5,876 nucleotides of DNA, from assembly GCA_913776675.1 (NCBI GenBank), contig CAJYRE010000274.1:1-5876 (forward strand), in the 5' to 3' direction. Each line of letters opens with the position of its first letter. Within the stretch, counting starts at the first letter, position 1. This document shows, in pieces, positions 1 to 5,876 of this stretch. The notes below the pieces were generated by a model. It made no database searches and had not been told where the DNA came from. It saw only the letters and a list, made by a program, of their open reading frames with translations. Source of the stretch: Rhizobiaceae bacterium. GTDB taxonomy: Bacteria > Pseudomonadota > Alphaproteobacteria > Rhizobiales > Rhizobiaceae. The translations under genes and the position numbers were made by a program.

Positions 1-22
1 TAAATTTTAGCTCAATATTGTA

Positions 23-1174
23 CTATTTCACAATCATTTCGAGCGGATGCCGCGAAAGTGCCTGCGGTGCATCCTCGCCTGTCAGATAGGTGTGGCCCAG
101 TGTCATGGCCGTATTGCGCTCGGAATCCATAATGATCATATGGATGAACAGCGACATATCCGGCAGGATGGGCTGCGGATTGCCGGCGTGGAACATCTGA
201 TGCTCCATCCACGAGGGAGAGAACCGCGCACCCAGCGAATAACCGCAGGCATTCAGCCGATGCCGGGTCAGGCCGCGTTCATCCAGCACACGGGCATGCG
301 CATCAAACACATCGCCAAAGGTGTGGCCGGGGCGCATGACGGTTTCAATCTCCTGAATGGCTTCCTGACAGGCATCAAACAGCTCCACATGCCGCGGTGT
401 TGGCTCTCCAATCACCACGGTGCGCATCATGGCAGCGTGATAATGTGCAGAAACACCCGCCCATTCCAGCGTCAACTGGTCTTGCGCATCCAGTGTGCGG
501 CGTCCGGCCTTGTAGCGGCACAGCAGGGCATCCTGCCCGGAGCCAAGGATGAATTCATTGGCCGGATAATCGCCGCCGCCTGCAAACACGGCTCCCTGCA
601 TGGCGGCCAGAATGGCAGCCTCATCGGCACCGGCCCGGGTGAGCTGCAAGGCCGCATCCAGCGCATCGTCGGCCAGTTGGGCCGCTTTTTTCACATAGGC
701 AATTTCTTCCGTGCTTTTGAGCAGGCGCAATTCGCTGATCAGATAGGAGGCGTCTATGAGTTCACAGAAGCTCATCAACTGGTTGTCCAGCAGGCGTGCC
801 ACGCGGCCGGTCATGCCGTGGGTGTCATATTCCACGCCGATTCGGCAGCCCAGCAGGTCCAGATCGTTCAGCAGATTCTTCAGGTCGCTGGTCGGGTCGG
901 CATTGGTGCGGTCCACCCAGATGAGGATGTTGTCGATGGTCGAGGTATGACGCGCCTGACGCAGATCGGCAGAGCGTGTCAGCAGCGTCATCGATCCATC
1001 GGCCTTGACCACCAGTGTCTGGAAAAAACAGTAACCAAAGGTGTCATAGCCTGTCAGCCAATACATGCTTTCCTGCGCAAACAGCAGAATGGCATCCAGC
1101 TTTTCCTGAGCCATGCGGGCTTTGAGGCGATCGAGACGCGAGGCATATTCGGCTTGCGAAAAGTGAAGCGTCAT
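23..1174 (-). CDS. M24-fold (creatinase/aminopeptidase P-like) hydrolase without metal ligands
   Basis: A complete 383-residue protein of the M24 'pita-bread' family, annotated in rhizobia as a Xaa-Pro peptidase family protein. An N-terminal creatinase-type domain covers roughly residues 10-150 and the catalytic fold roughly 155-380. In metallopeptidases of this fold five residues (Asp, Asp, His, Glu, Glu) hold two metals. By hand alignment the corresponding places here read LTLEWAG (235-241), HYHAAMMRT (244-252), GYSLG (311-315), LFIHMIIM (342-349) and AMTLGH (356-361), so none of the five seems kept. This resembles creatinase and ectoine hydrolase (EutD/DoeA), which use the fold without metal. 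The substrate is unknown; genuine dipeptidase activity is doubtful. The ATG at 1174 has an AAGGAG box 7-8 bases upstream and overlaps the pgeF stop by 4 bases (ATGA), so it is probably translationally coupled. Last gene of the operon visible here. Family confident, function not. Confidence 0.88.
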   Translation of the reverse strand: MTLHFSQAEYASRLDRLKARMAQEKLDAILLFAQESMYWLTGYDTFGYCFFQTLVVKADGSMTLLTRSADLRQARHTSTIDNILIWVDRTNADPTSDLKNLLNDLDLLGCRIGVEYDTHGMTGRVARLLDNQLMSFCELIDASYLISELRLLKSTEEIAYVKKAAQLADDALDAALQLTRAGADEAAILAAMQGAVFAGGGDYPANEFILGSGQDALLCRYKAGRRTLDAQDQLTLEWAGVSAHYHAAMMRTVVIGEPTPRHVELFDACQEAIQEIETVMRPGHTFGDVFDAHARVLDERGLTRHRLNACGYSLGARFSPSWMEHQMFHAGNPQPILPDMSLFIHMIIMDSERNTAMTLGHTYLTGEDAPQALSRHPLEMIVK

Positions 1175-1968
1175 TGGGCACTCTCCTTGAGGTAAATGGC
1201 GGACACCTGACGTCCATAATCGGGCTCACCGGCGTGGGTGGTGCGGCGATAGGAATAGAAGGATTCTGGCGCATGATAGGTGCATACACCCAGCATATCC
1301 GCCATGATTCTGGCATCTTGCAATCTTTTCACGGTCAGGCCCGGCAAGTCAAACATCGCATGTCCCGGCTTGGTGGATGGGGTGAAAAATGCCGCATAAG
1401 ACGGATCATGGGCGATAAAACGCTCCACAAATTCCGGCCCCACCTCATAGGCTTTGCCGCTGATGCTGGGGCCAAGAGTGGCGATAATGTTTTGCCGCGC
1501 GGCACCAAGCTCAATCATGGCATCAATGGTGTTTTCCAGCACACCCGTCAGTGCCCCTTTCCAGCCGGCATGGGCGGCTCCGATAACCCGGTGTACGGGA
1601 TCGGCAAACAGAATCGGGCCGCAATCGGCTGACAGCACACCCAGCACCAGCCCTGGCGTTGCGCTTACCATGGCATCCACTTGCGGACGATCATGGCTGA
1701 AGGGTTGCGTGACCACAACCACATCCGGGGAATGAACCTGATGCACGGTGATCAGGTGGTTTTCGTCCTGTCCAAACCAGCCCGCCACACGGCTGCGGTT
1801 TTCCATCACATGGTCGCGCGTATCCGCCGAGCCGAGGCCGACGTTCAGGCCTTGATAGATGCCGTGTGATACGCCACCCACACGGGTGAAAAAACCATGG
1901 GTGATGCCAGCCGCGTGAGCGCGGGCCAGCAGTGGGCTTTGCAGCGGCTGAGGAGTATGCGAGGCCAT
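1171..1968 (-). CDS. pgeF: Peptidoglycan editing factor PgeF (YfiH/LACC1 'laccase domain' family)
   Basis: A complete 265-residue cytoplasmic protein, normal for the YfiH/DUF152 family. The E. coli member hydrolyses UDP-MurNAc-L-Ser, a mistake of MurC, and so keeps serine out of peptidoglycan; relatives also act on purine nucleosides. Family motifs are in order: FFTRVGGVS (26-34), LNVGLGSAD (41-49), HQVHS (76-80), SADCGP (113-118), AAHAGWKG (131-138), TLGPSISGKAYEVG (164-177), FYSYRR (237-242) and a C-terminal GRQVSAIYL (252-260). His79, Cys116 and His133 fit the usual metal-binding His/Cys/His set. The ATG at 1968 has an AAAGG box about 8 bases upstream and follows the methyltransferase stop by 10 bases. 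It overlaps the M24 gene by 4 bases. No signal peptide. Older annotations as multicopper oxidase/polyphenol oxidase refer to this same family. Confidence 0.95.
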   Translation of the reverse strand: MASHTPQPLQSPLLARAHAAGITHGFFTRVGGVSHGIYQGLNVGLGSADTRDHVMENRSRVAGWFGQDENHLITVHQVHSPDVVVVTQPFSHDRPQVDAMVSATPGLVLGVLSADCGPILFADPVHRVIGAAHAGWKGALTGVLENTIDAMIELGAARQNIIATLGPSISGKAYEVGPEFVERFIAHDPSYAAFFTPSTKPGHAMFDLPGLTVKRLQDARIMADMLGVCTYHAPESFYSYRRTTHAGEPDYGRQVSAIYLKESAQ

Positions 1969-1978
1969 GGCGTTGCCT

Positions 1979-3103
1979 TTATGAGCTTAAGGGGCGAAAG
2001 GGTGCCAGTGAAAGGGCGGGGGTGGACACGGCAAGAACCTTGAACAGTTCCCCCATTCGGCCTTCTCCGGCTCCTGCCAGCCTGTTGACAGCTTCGATCA
2101 GCATGTTCTGGGTGGCGGCATCCTTGCCGCGTCCCAGTGATCCGGCCCGGTCCTTGATGCCGAGGCCCACCAGAAAATCACCCTGCCGCATGCAGCCGGT
2201 CAGGGAAACGCCTGCGCTGATGGCCGTGCGGGCCAGATCCTCGAAATCCACATGGCTTGTCAGATCGGCAACGCCGGGATGCGCCAGTGGCGGATCATAA
2301 TTGTGGGCCCGCAAGGCTTGCAACGTGTCGCCGAAACTGGTGGCCATATGGCCATAATCGATAATCAGGGCCGTGCCGCCTTCCTGTTTCAGGCGTTGGC
2401 ACAGCATATCCATCACGGCACGCCGGGCGGGCGAAAATTCATAAATGGTGCCATCTGCCATGGTTTCTGACCCTTGCGGCAAAAACGAAGGGTCCAGCAC
2501 CGCCGTGCCGATGCTGAAGATCAGGTCATTGTCTTCACCAAGGCTGACGACGCGCTCGACAAAATGCGCGCCCACCTTGACGAATTGGCGGATGGGAATG
2601 GCATCAAACAATTCGTTGGCCACCAGCAGGATAAAGCCATCGGGCACCTGATCCACGCTGTCATGCCAGGCAATCTTGTCAATGTGATCCACCAGGGTGT
2701 CATGCTGCACCTGCCGAAGGCGCGGACTGGTTTCCACCAGATGCACGGTGGAATCCCGGTAGAGGTCGGGCGCGAGCTTGGCAATTACCCGCAGCATGTC
2801 GCTCATCATGGTGCCGCGCCCGGGGCCGATTTCCGTCAGCCGCACGGGATTGGGCAGCCCATGGCGCTTCCAGGCATTGACGAGAAAAACGCCGATCATT
2901 TCACCAAAAATCTGGCTGACTTCCGGAGCGGTGATAAAATCACCCGAAGTGCCAAAGGGTTCGTGGGTGCGGTAATAACCGAATTCAGGATCGGAAAGGC
3001 ACAGTGCAAAATAATCGGTTACGCTCATCGGACCGTTGATGCGCACCAGATTTTTGATCTTTTCTCCGAGGGGAGTGGTCATGGCCTCTGGCTCCCGCTT
3101 CAT
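1979..3103 (-). CDS. Class I SAM-dependent methyltransferase, MidA/NDUFAF7 family (DUF185)
   Basis: A complete protein of 374 residues from the chosen start, typical of COG1565. The mitochondrial relative NDUFAF7/MidA methylates an arginine of the NDUFS2 subunit during complex I assembly, so a role in maturing NADH dehydrogenase is a reasonable inference, unproven for bacteria. Visible motifs: N-terminal [21 protein letters not shown] (24-44), [15 protein letters not shown] (54-68), the SAM-binding [16 protein letters not shown] (89-104), LVETSPRLR (122-130), [14 protein letters not shown] (161-174), IIDYGH (247-252), HVDFEDL (284-290) and a C-terminal [10 protein letters not shown] (350-359). 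The ATG at 3103 overlaps the lgt stop as ATGA. A second ATG at 3082 (MTTPLGEKI) has GGGAG about 9 bases upstream and matches the usual family start, so it is a real alternative. An open frame back to 3157 would overlap lgt by 58 bases and is unlikely. Confidence 0.93.
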   Translation of the reverse strand: MKREPEAMTTPLGEKIKNLVRINGPMSVTDYFALCLSDPEFGYYRTHEPFGTSGDFITAPEVSQIFGEMIGVFLVNAWKRHGLPNPVRLTEIGPGRGTMMSDMLRVIAKLAPDLYRDSTVHLVETSPRLRQVQHDTLVDHIDKIAWHDSVDQVPDGFILLVANELFDAIPIRQFVKVGAHFVERVVSLGEDNDLIFSIGTAVLDPSFLPQGSETMADGTIYEFSPARRAVMDMLCQRLKQEGGTALIIDYGHMATSFGDTLQALRAHNYDPPLAHPGVADLTSHVDFEDLARTAISAGVSLTGCMRQGDFLVGLGIKDRAGSLGRGKDAATQNMLIEAVNRLAGAGEGRMGELFKVLAVSTPALSLAPFRPLSS

Positions 3104-3963
3104 GTTTCTGAAACCTCTGCATTGCGGCTTGCTGTGCGTGCCCGCCAGATCGCCCACAGGCCCAGCAGAAACATCGGCATGGACAGAACCATGCCCATGG
3201 TCAGCCAGCCACCGGCCAGATACCCCAATTGCACATCCGGCTCGCGGAAAAATTCCACAAAAATCCGGGCCATGGAATAGCCGCAGATGAACACACCACT
3301 GATGACGCCGGGGGTTTTGAGCGCAGAAGTCTTGCGTCCGAGAACCTGTAGCACCAGAAACAGCACAATGCCTTCAAGCGCGGCTTCATAAAGCTGGCTG
3401 GGATGGCGGGTAAAAGGCCCACCCGTGGGAAATTCCATGGCCCACGGCACATCACTGATGCGGCCCCACAGCTCTCCATTGATAAAATTGGCAATACGGC
3501 CAAAAAACAGGCCAATGGGAGCCACACTGGCCACCAGATCAAACAGCATCCACACGGGCAGGCCGTTGCGGCGGGCAAAAAAGATCATGGCGAGGGTCGC
3601 GCCCGTCAGGCCACCATGGAACGACATGCCACCGCGCCAGATTTCCAGCGCCACCATCGGGTTTGCCAGAACGGGGTCCAGATCATAGAACAGCACGTAA
3701 CCAATACGTCCGCCCAATACGATGCCAAGAGCTGCCCACACCAGAAAATCATCAAGGTGTTTATGGGTGATGGGTGTGGCATTGCCCGGCCACAGCCGTG
3801 TCGTATCAATCATCCGGCGGGCCAGCCACCAGCCGATCATGATGCCCGTAACATAGGCAAGACCATACCAGCGCACAGCGATTGGCCCGATGCTGATGGC
3901 AATCGGATCAATCTGAGGATAGGGTAGGATGGCGAAAAGGCTTGGCGCTATACTCACGAACAT
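3100..3963 (-). CDS. lgt: Prolipoprotein diacylglyceryl transferase Lgt
   Basis: A complete 287-residue inner-membrane enzyme. It moves the diacylglyceryl group from phosphatidylglycerol to the lipobox cysteine of prelipoproteins, the first step of lipoprotein maturation. Hydrophobic segments run through the whole protein (around 24-48, 72-93, 116-130, 138-162, 196-208, 218-238, 252-273), agreeing with the seven-helix Lgt fold. Signature residues: RWYGLAYV (31-38), SFHGGLTG (114-121) with the essential His-Gly-Gly, the Lgt signature [14 protein letters not shown] (155-168), RHPSQLYEA (186-194), and FFREPD (238-243) with the conserved arginine. First gene of the minus-strand operon, with its stop overlapping the next start. 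Start choice: the ATG at 3963 has GAGAG only 1-2 bases away, while an in-frame GTG at 3957 has the same box about 7 bases away, so the true start could be two codons downstream. Confidence 0.97.
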   Translation of the reverse strand: MFVSIAPSLFAILPYPQIDPIAISIGPIAVRWYGLAYVTGIMIGWWLARRMIDTTRLWPGNATPITHKHLDDFLVWAALGIVLGGRIGYVLFYDLDPVLANPMVALEIWRGGMSFHGGLTGATLAMIFFARRNGLPVWMLFDLVASVAPIGLFFGRIANFINGELWGRISDVPWAMEFPTGGPFTRHPSQLYEAALEGIVLFLVLQVLGRKTSALKTPGVISGVFICGYSMARIFVEFFREPDVQLGYLAGGWLTMGMVLSMPMFLLGLWAIWRARTASRNAEVSET

Positions 3964-4238
3964 TCTCTCAATGGTTTGCCCGGAAAATGGAGGGCCACCT
4001 TTATACCGTCAAGATGATTCTGGTATTAATGATGGCAAGACTGTTTTTTGTGGTGGGAATTTTACCTTGCAAGCGCGGTTTGGAATGCCTACCTGCATAA
4101 ACAACACAGTGTGCTGCTCGCTTGGGCGTCTGTCAGGATGAGAGGCATTCGGTGTTTGCTGAATGTTTCTGCATATGTTTTCGCATTTCCGATTGCTGAG
4201 CGCCACGCCATTTTGGAACCTGCTTTAGAAGGAACGCA
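3964..4238. other. Divergent intergenic region between lgt and the ubiK-like gene
   Basis: 275 bases separate two divergently transcribed genes, so both promoters should lie here. A candidate for lgt is listed separately. For the plus-strand gene I could not find a convincing pair of -35/-10 boxes. A small inverted repeat, ATTCGG (4147-4152) and CTGAAT (4159-4164), has one G-U pair and a 6-base loop; it may be chance. Short open frames here show no motif or good ribosome-binding site and I do not consider them genes. Confidence 0.6.
4000..4029 (-). promoter_or_regulatory. Possible promoter of the lgt operon
   Basis: On the minus strand a TATAAA (4000-4005) matches the -10 consensus at five of six bases. 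It lies 18 bases from TTAATA (4024-4029), which matches the -35 consensus at four of six. Transcription would start about 30 bases before the lgt start codon. A TTGACG (4007-4012) directly beside the -10 is too close to serve it. Position in a divergent intergenic region supports a promoter; the exact boxes are a guess by eye. Confidence 0.3.
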
Positions 4239-4241
4239 ATG

Positions 4242-4502
4242 ATGACCACCGGAACAAACCGTATCATGGATGAATTTGCCAAGTTGATGACCGATGCGGC
4301 CGGAGCCGCGCAAGGGATTCGCAAAGAGGCCGAAACCGCCTTTCACGCTCAGGCCGAGCGCTGGTTGAACAGTCTGGATGTTGTCCGCCGCGAGGAATTT
4401 GACATTGTGCGGGAAATGGCCGTGAAGGCGCTGGATGAAAATGAGGCCCTGCGGGCCAAGGTGGAGGCGCTGGAAGCGCAATTGGCTGCCAAAGGAAAGT
4501 AA
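4242..4502 (+). CDS. ubiK: UbiK-like accessory factor (BMFP domain, small coiled-coil protein)
   Basis: A complete 86-residue protein of the YqiC/UbiK and Brucella membrane fusogenic protein (BMFP, DUF526) family. In E. coli UbiK binds UbiJ and helps the soluble ubiquinone-synthesis complex; the Brucella protein forms a trimeric coiled coil and fuses membranes in vitro. Here an N-terminal helix (TNRIMDEFAKLMTDAAGAAQ, starting near residue 4) resembles the family's amphipathic region. It is followed by RWLNSLDVVRREEFDIVREM and a heptad-rich C-terminus with Leu/Val spacing (LRAKVEALEAQL) ending in Lys. No signal peptide or membrane helix. Two ATGs lie in tandem at 4239 and 4242; AAGGA (4229-4233) sits 5 bases from the first and 8 from the second, and rhizobial relatives begin MTTGTNRIMDEF, so I chose 4242. 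Divergent from lgt and followed by two terminators, so probably monocistronic. Family clear; a ubiquinone role is inferred. Confidence 0.92.
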   Translation: MTTGTNRIMDEFAKLMTDAAGAAQGIRKEAETAFHAQAERWLNSLDVVRREEFDIVREMAVKALDENEALRAKVEALEAQLAAKGK

Positions 4503-4506
4503 AGAG

Positions 4507-4548
4507 TTACGGAATGCGGGCTTTTGCGCCTGTTTTTCCGTAATTTTT
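4507..4548 (+). terminator. Factor-independent terminator after the ubiK-like gene (first of two)
   Basis: Four bases after the stop codon, TTACGGAA (4507-4514) pairs perfectly with TTCCGTAA (4536-4543), followed by five Ts (4544-4548). The 21-base loop holds a small inner stem (GGGC around 4518-4521 with GCCT). The bases before the stem can also pair with the T-run through A-U and G-U pairs. The stem is rather AT-rich, so it may leak, which could explain the second terminator downstream. Confidence 0.7.
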
Positions 4549-4573
4549 CCTGCAAATCATCATTGACGGTCTG

Positions 4574-4606
4574 AAACGGTTGCAGATGTCTGCGACCGTT
4601 TTTTTT
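4574..4606 (+). terminator. Strong factor-independent terminator (second of two)
   Basis: AACGGTTGCAG (4575-4585) pairs with CTGCGACCGTT (4590-4600) with one G-U pair around a tight loop. A run of eight Ts (4599-4606) follows at once. This is a classic intrinsic terminator on the plus strand, 72 bases after the ubiK-like stop, and should isolate that gene from what follows. Confidence 0.88.
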
Positions 4607-4648
4607 ATGGCTTGAAACGGCTGTTTTGGGTGGTGCGCCTGGGTATGC

Positions 4649-4663
4649 TTAACGTTTGGTTAC
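4649..4663 (+). promoter_or_regulatory. Possible CtrA-binding site
   Basis: TTAA (4649-4652), seven bases, then TTAC (4660-4663): one mismatch to the TTAA-N7-TTAA consensus of the alphaproteobacterial cell-cycle regulator CtrA. On the minus strand it reads GTAACCAAACGTTAAG, close to the extended form. Such weak motifs occur by chance; interest comes from the DnaA-like boxes starting 6 bases downstream. Confidence 0.25.
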
Positions 4664-4668
4664 GTTTT

Positions 4669-4686
4669 TTTTCCACATGTGGATAG
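4669..4686. promoter_or_regulatory. 12-base palindrome formed by two back-to-back DnaA-box-like sequences
   Basis: TCCACATGTGGA (4672-4683) is a perfect palindrome. Read outward it gives TTTTCCACA (4669-4677, plus) and CTATCCACA (4678-4686, minus), each one mismatch from the DnaA box TTATCCACA. It lies directly after an 8-T run (4665-4672). Looser matches follow: CTGTCCACA (4748-4756, two mismatches) and TTATACACT (4806-4814, one mismatch to TTATNCACA). It could equally be the operator of a dimeric repressor. Confidence 0.35.
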
Positions 4687-4803
4687 TGCCAAAAAGTGCA
4701 ATGGCCAGAGTCAGTTAAGCTGTGGTTCTGAGGTGAGAACACAAGCACTGTCCACAGCGGCGGTTGCGAAAACCCCTCAAAGGGGCTGGTTTGAGACTCC
4801 TGC

Positions 4804-4924
4804 CGTTATACACTGATTTTAAATGATGATTCGAAACGGGCCCGGCAAGTTTCGGGCAGGGTGCGTTAAGCAGTCTGGGGGTAGCGGGTGTCATTGGAAG
4901 AGAGTTTCCGGTCAGTGTATGGCG
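4804..4924 (+). ncRNA. Possible structured RNA or leader element
   Basis: ATACACTGA (4808-4816) and TCAGTGTAT (4912-4920) are perfect 9-base inverted repeats. The stem extends outward through two G-U and two G-C pairs to 4804/4924, giving 13 pairs that enclose about 95 bases. Inside, CGAAAC (4832-4837) pairs with GTTTCG (4849-4854). It matches no RNA family I recognise. A 9-base inverted repeat within a 480-base gap is not rare by chance (expectation roughly 0.4), so this is only a candidate. It could be a small RNA or part of the 5' leader of the ybjN-proC transcript; strand is assumed from the downstream gene. Confidence 0.2.
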
Positions 4925-4985
4925 TCTTGACGATTGCGGTTTTGCGTATCGTCGGCCTGTGCATTCCCGGCTTGATAGGTGCGGC

Positions 4986-5486
4986 ATGAGCCTTATGGAA
5001 CTGCAAATGGAACGTCAGTCCAATCCGGTCGATATGATCGAGTTTGTGGCTTCGAATAATGACTGGTCGTTTGAGCGGTCTGGCGAAGATGAAATCGCCA
5101 TGACAGTGAATGGCCGATGGGCTGCCTATCACGTCTCTTTTTCCTGGATGGAAGAGTGTGAGGCCCTGCATCTGGCCTGCGCCTTTGATTTGCGTGTGCC
5201 GGAGCCGAAGGTCAATGAGGTCATCCGTCTGCTGTCCCATATCAACGGGCAGGTGATGATGGGGCATTTTGATCTGTGGAAGCAGGAAGATGTCGTGATC
5301 TTCCGCCAGTCTCTGTTGCTGGCAGGCGGGGCCGAGCCAACCAATCAGCAGGTTGAGGTTTTGCTCTCCAGTGCGGTTGAGGCGTGTGAAGTGTATTTTC
5401 AGGCGTTCCAATATGTCATCTGGTCGGGTCTGGATGCCAAATCGGCCATGGAAGCGGTTCTGTTTACGACGGTTGGAGAAGCCTGA
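4986..5486 (+). CDS. YbjN-domain protein of unknown function
   Basis: A complete 166-residue protein of the YbjN family (Pfam YbjN, a fold like type III secretion chaperones), cytoplasmic with no signal peptide. The function is not established; E. coli YbjN affects motility and stress tolerance, which need not apply here. Conserved stretches include NPVDMIEFVASNNDWSFER, then GEDEIAMTV, YHVSFSWMEECEALHLACAF, VNEVIRLLSHIN, GHFDLW and YFQAFQYVIW, ending in TVGEA. The start ATG at 4986 (MSLMELQMER) has AGG about 6 bases upstream and matches the usual family start. An in-frame ATG at 4959 would add nine residues without visible family similarity. The gene ends two bases before proC, so the two are almost surely one operon, an association I recall from other Rhizobiales. 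Codon and base use look like its neighbours. Confidence 0.88.
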   Translation: MSLMELQMERQSNPVDMIEFVASNNDWSFERSGEDEIAMTVNGRWAAYHVSFSWMEECEALHLACAFDLRVPEPKVNEVIRLLSHINGQVMMGHFDLWKQEDVVIFRQSLLLAGGAEPTNQQVEVLLSSAVEACEVYFQAFQYVIWSGLDAKSAMEAVLFTTVGEA

Positions 5487-5488
5487 GC

Positions 5489-5876
5489 ATGGCGGGTTTG
5501 ATTGTTCTGGTGGGCGCTGGCAATATGGGTGGGGCCATGTTGTCCGGCTGGCTGAAGAAGGGTGTTGAACCATCCTCCATTCTGGTCATCGATCCGGGTG
5601 CCAATGAGGCCGCCAGGGCGCGCTTTGCTGAAGCAGGCGTACAACATGTTCTGGAAGCGCCTCAGGACATCAAGGCAGGTCTGTTATTTCTGGCCGTGAA
5701 GCCGCAGGTGATGGCGGCTGTTCTGCCATCGCTGAAAGCGCTGGTGGGTGATGAGACGGTGGTTGTCTCGGTTGCCGCTGGCAAGACGCTGGCTTTCATG
5801 GAAAGCCATCTGGGTTCTGCCGCCATGGTGCGTGCTATGCCCAATACGCCCGCCATGGTCGGCCGCGGCATTACTG
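5489..5876 (+). CDS. proC: Pyrroline-5-carboxylate reductase ProC (5' part, runs off the window)
   Basis: The first 129 codons of an open frame that continues past the right edge. ProC reduces 1-pyrroline-5-carboxylate to L-proline with NAD(P)H, the last step of proline synthesis, in the cytoplasm. The N-terminal Rossmann fold shows VGAGNMGGAM (8-17), a beta strand ending in VID (33-35), LAVKPQV (68-74), VVSVAAGK (92-99) and the family signature RAMPNTPAMVGRG (115-127). The usual length is about 270 residues, so about half is present. The ATG at 5489 has GGAG about 10 bases upstream, inside the end of the YbjN gene, and follows that stop by two bases. Confidence 0.95.
   Translation, partial: MAGLIVLVGAGNMGGAMLSGWLKKGVEPSSILVIDPGANEAARARFAEAGVQHVLEAPQDIKAGLLFLAVKPQVMAAVLPSLKALVGDETVVVSVAAGKTLAFMESHLGSAAMVRAMPNTPAMVGRGIT

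Larger units (their letters stand above)
4607..4985. other. Gene-free region rich in inverted repeats upstream of the ybjN-like gene
   Basis: 379 bases with no convincing coding frame. It must hold the promoter of the ybjN-proC operon, but I find no clear -35/-10 pair. It contains a DnaA-box-like palindrome and a CtrA-like site (listed separately). Several stems are possible: GTTCT/AGAAC (4725-4729, 4736-4740), GCTGTGG/CCACAGC (4719-4725, 4752-4758), CCCCT/AGGGG (4773-4777, 4781-4785), CGAAAC/GTTTCG (4832-4837, 4849-4854), a long-range stem 4804-4816 with 4912-4924, and GACGAT/ATCGTC (4929-4934, 4948-4953). The region may encode a structured RNA or 5' leader, or act as a protein-binding control region. 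Confidence 0.6.

Noticed and set aside
23..1174. Ectoine hydrolase EutD/DoeA assignment
   Set aside because: The fold and missing metal ligands are similar, but no ectoine uptake or catabolism genes are adjacent and this operon position suggests a separate subfamily.
47..1195. 382-codon plus-strand open frame opposite the M24 gene
   Set aside because: It lies antisense to a clear conserved gene for its full length, has low-complexity His/Gln/Gly-rich composition and no recognisable motif. It is a coding shadow.
2474..3280. 268-codon plus-strand open frame opposite the methyltransferase and lgt
   Set aside because: It crosses two well-supported minus-strand genes and shows no family motif; a shadow of their codon bias.
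4089..4481. 130-codon minus-strand open frame opposite the ubiK-like gene
   Set aside because: Overlaps a conserved gene and its promoter region, with no recognisable domain.
4773..4785. CCCCT-CAA-AGGGG hairpin as a minus-strand terminator
   Set aside because: On the minus strand it is followed by only four Ts and no minus-strand gene lies upstream; kept only as one of the gap's inverted repeats.
4826..4860. tRNA-like T-loop (TTCGAAAC)
   Set aside because: No acceptor stem, anticodon arm or CCA end could be fitted around it.
4503..4985. Chromosomal replication origin
   Set aside because: Only two near-consensus DnaA boxes, no clear AT-rich unwinding region, and neighbours unlike the hemE-linked origins known in this class. 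A regulatory role is more likely.
4866..5573. 235-codon minus-strand open frame opposite ybjN-like and proC
   Set aside because: Antisense to two conserved genes, no motif and His/Gln/Pro-rich composition.

Overview
This window looks like ordinary core chromosome of an alphaproteobacterium, most likely in Hyphomicrobiales (Rhizobiales). The evidence is the gene set, the look of the proteins (the UbiK/BMFP-type protein, the YbjN protein and the metal-ligand-less M24 protein all resemble rhizobial versions from memory) and a moderately GC-rich base composition. No database search was possible, so the taxonomic call is an inference. There is no mobile element, CRISPR array, tRNA or rRNA.

Layout: the left two thirds (23-3963) is one tightly packed minus-strand operon, read right to left. 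It runs lgt (prolipoprotein diacylglyceryl transferase), a MidA/NDUFAF7-type SAM-dependent methyltransferase, pgeF/yfiH (peptidoglycan editing factor, 'laccase domain'), and an M24-fold hydrolase that has lost the usual metal ligands. Junctions are 4-base ATGA overlaps or a 10-base gap, so co-transcription and translational coupling are likely. A 275-base divergent promoter region (3964-4238) separates this operon from a plus-strand small coiled-coil gene of the UbiK/BMFP family (4242-4502), which is followed by two factor-independent terminators in tandem.

Next comes a 483-base gene-free stretch (4503-4985) rich in inverted repeats. It contains a 12-base palindrome made of two back-to-back DnaA-box-like sequences and a CtrA-like site. 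After it begins a second plus-strand operon: a YbjN-domain protein (4986-5486) and, two bases later, proC (pyrroline-5-carboxylate reductase), which runs off the right edge.

Functionally the left operon joins envelope biogenesis (lipoprotein lipidation, peptidoglycan precursor quality control) with a probable respiratory-complex assembly methyltransferase. The UbiK-like gene on the other side fits a quinone/respiration theme. I see no clear new multi-gene system. The parts most worth a second look are the intergenic region 4607-4985 and the non-metal M24 protein.
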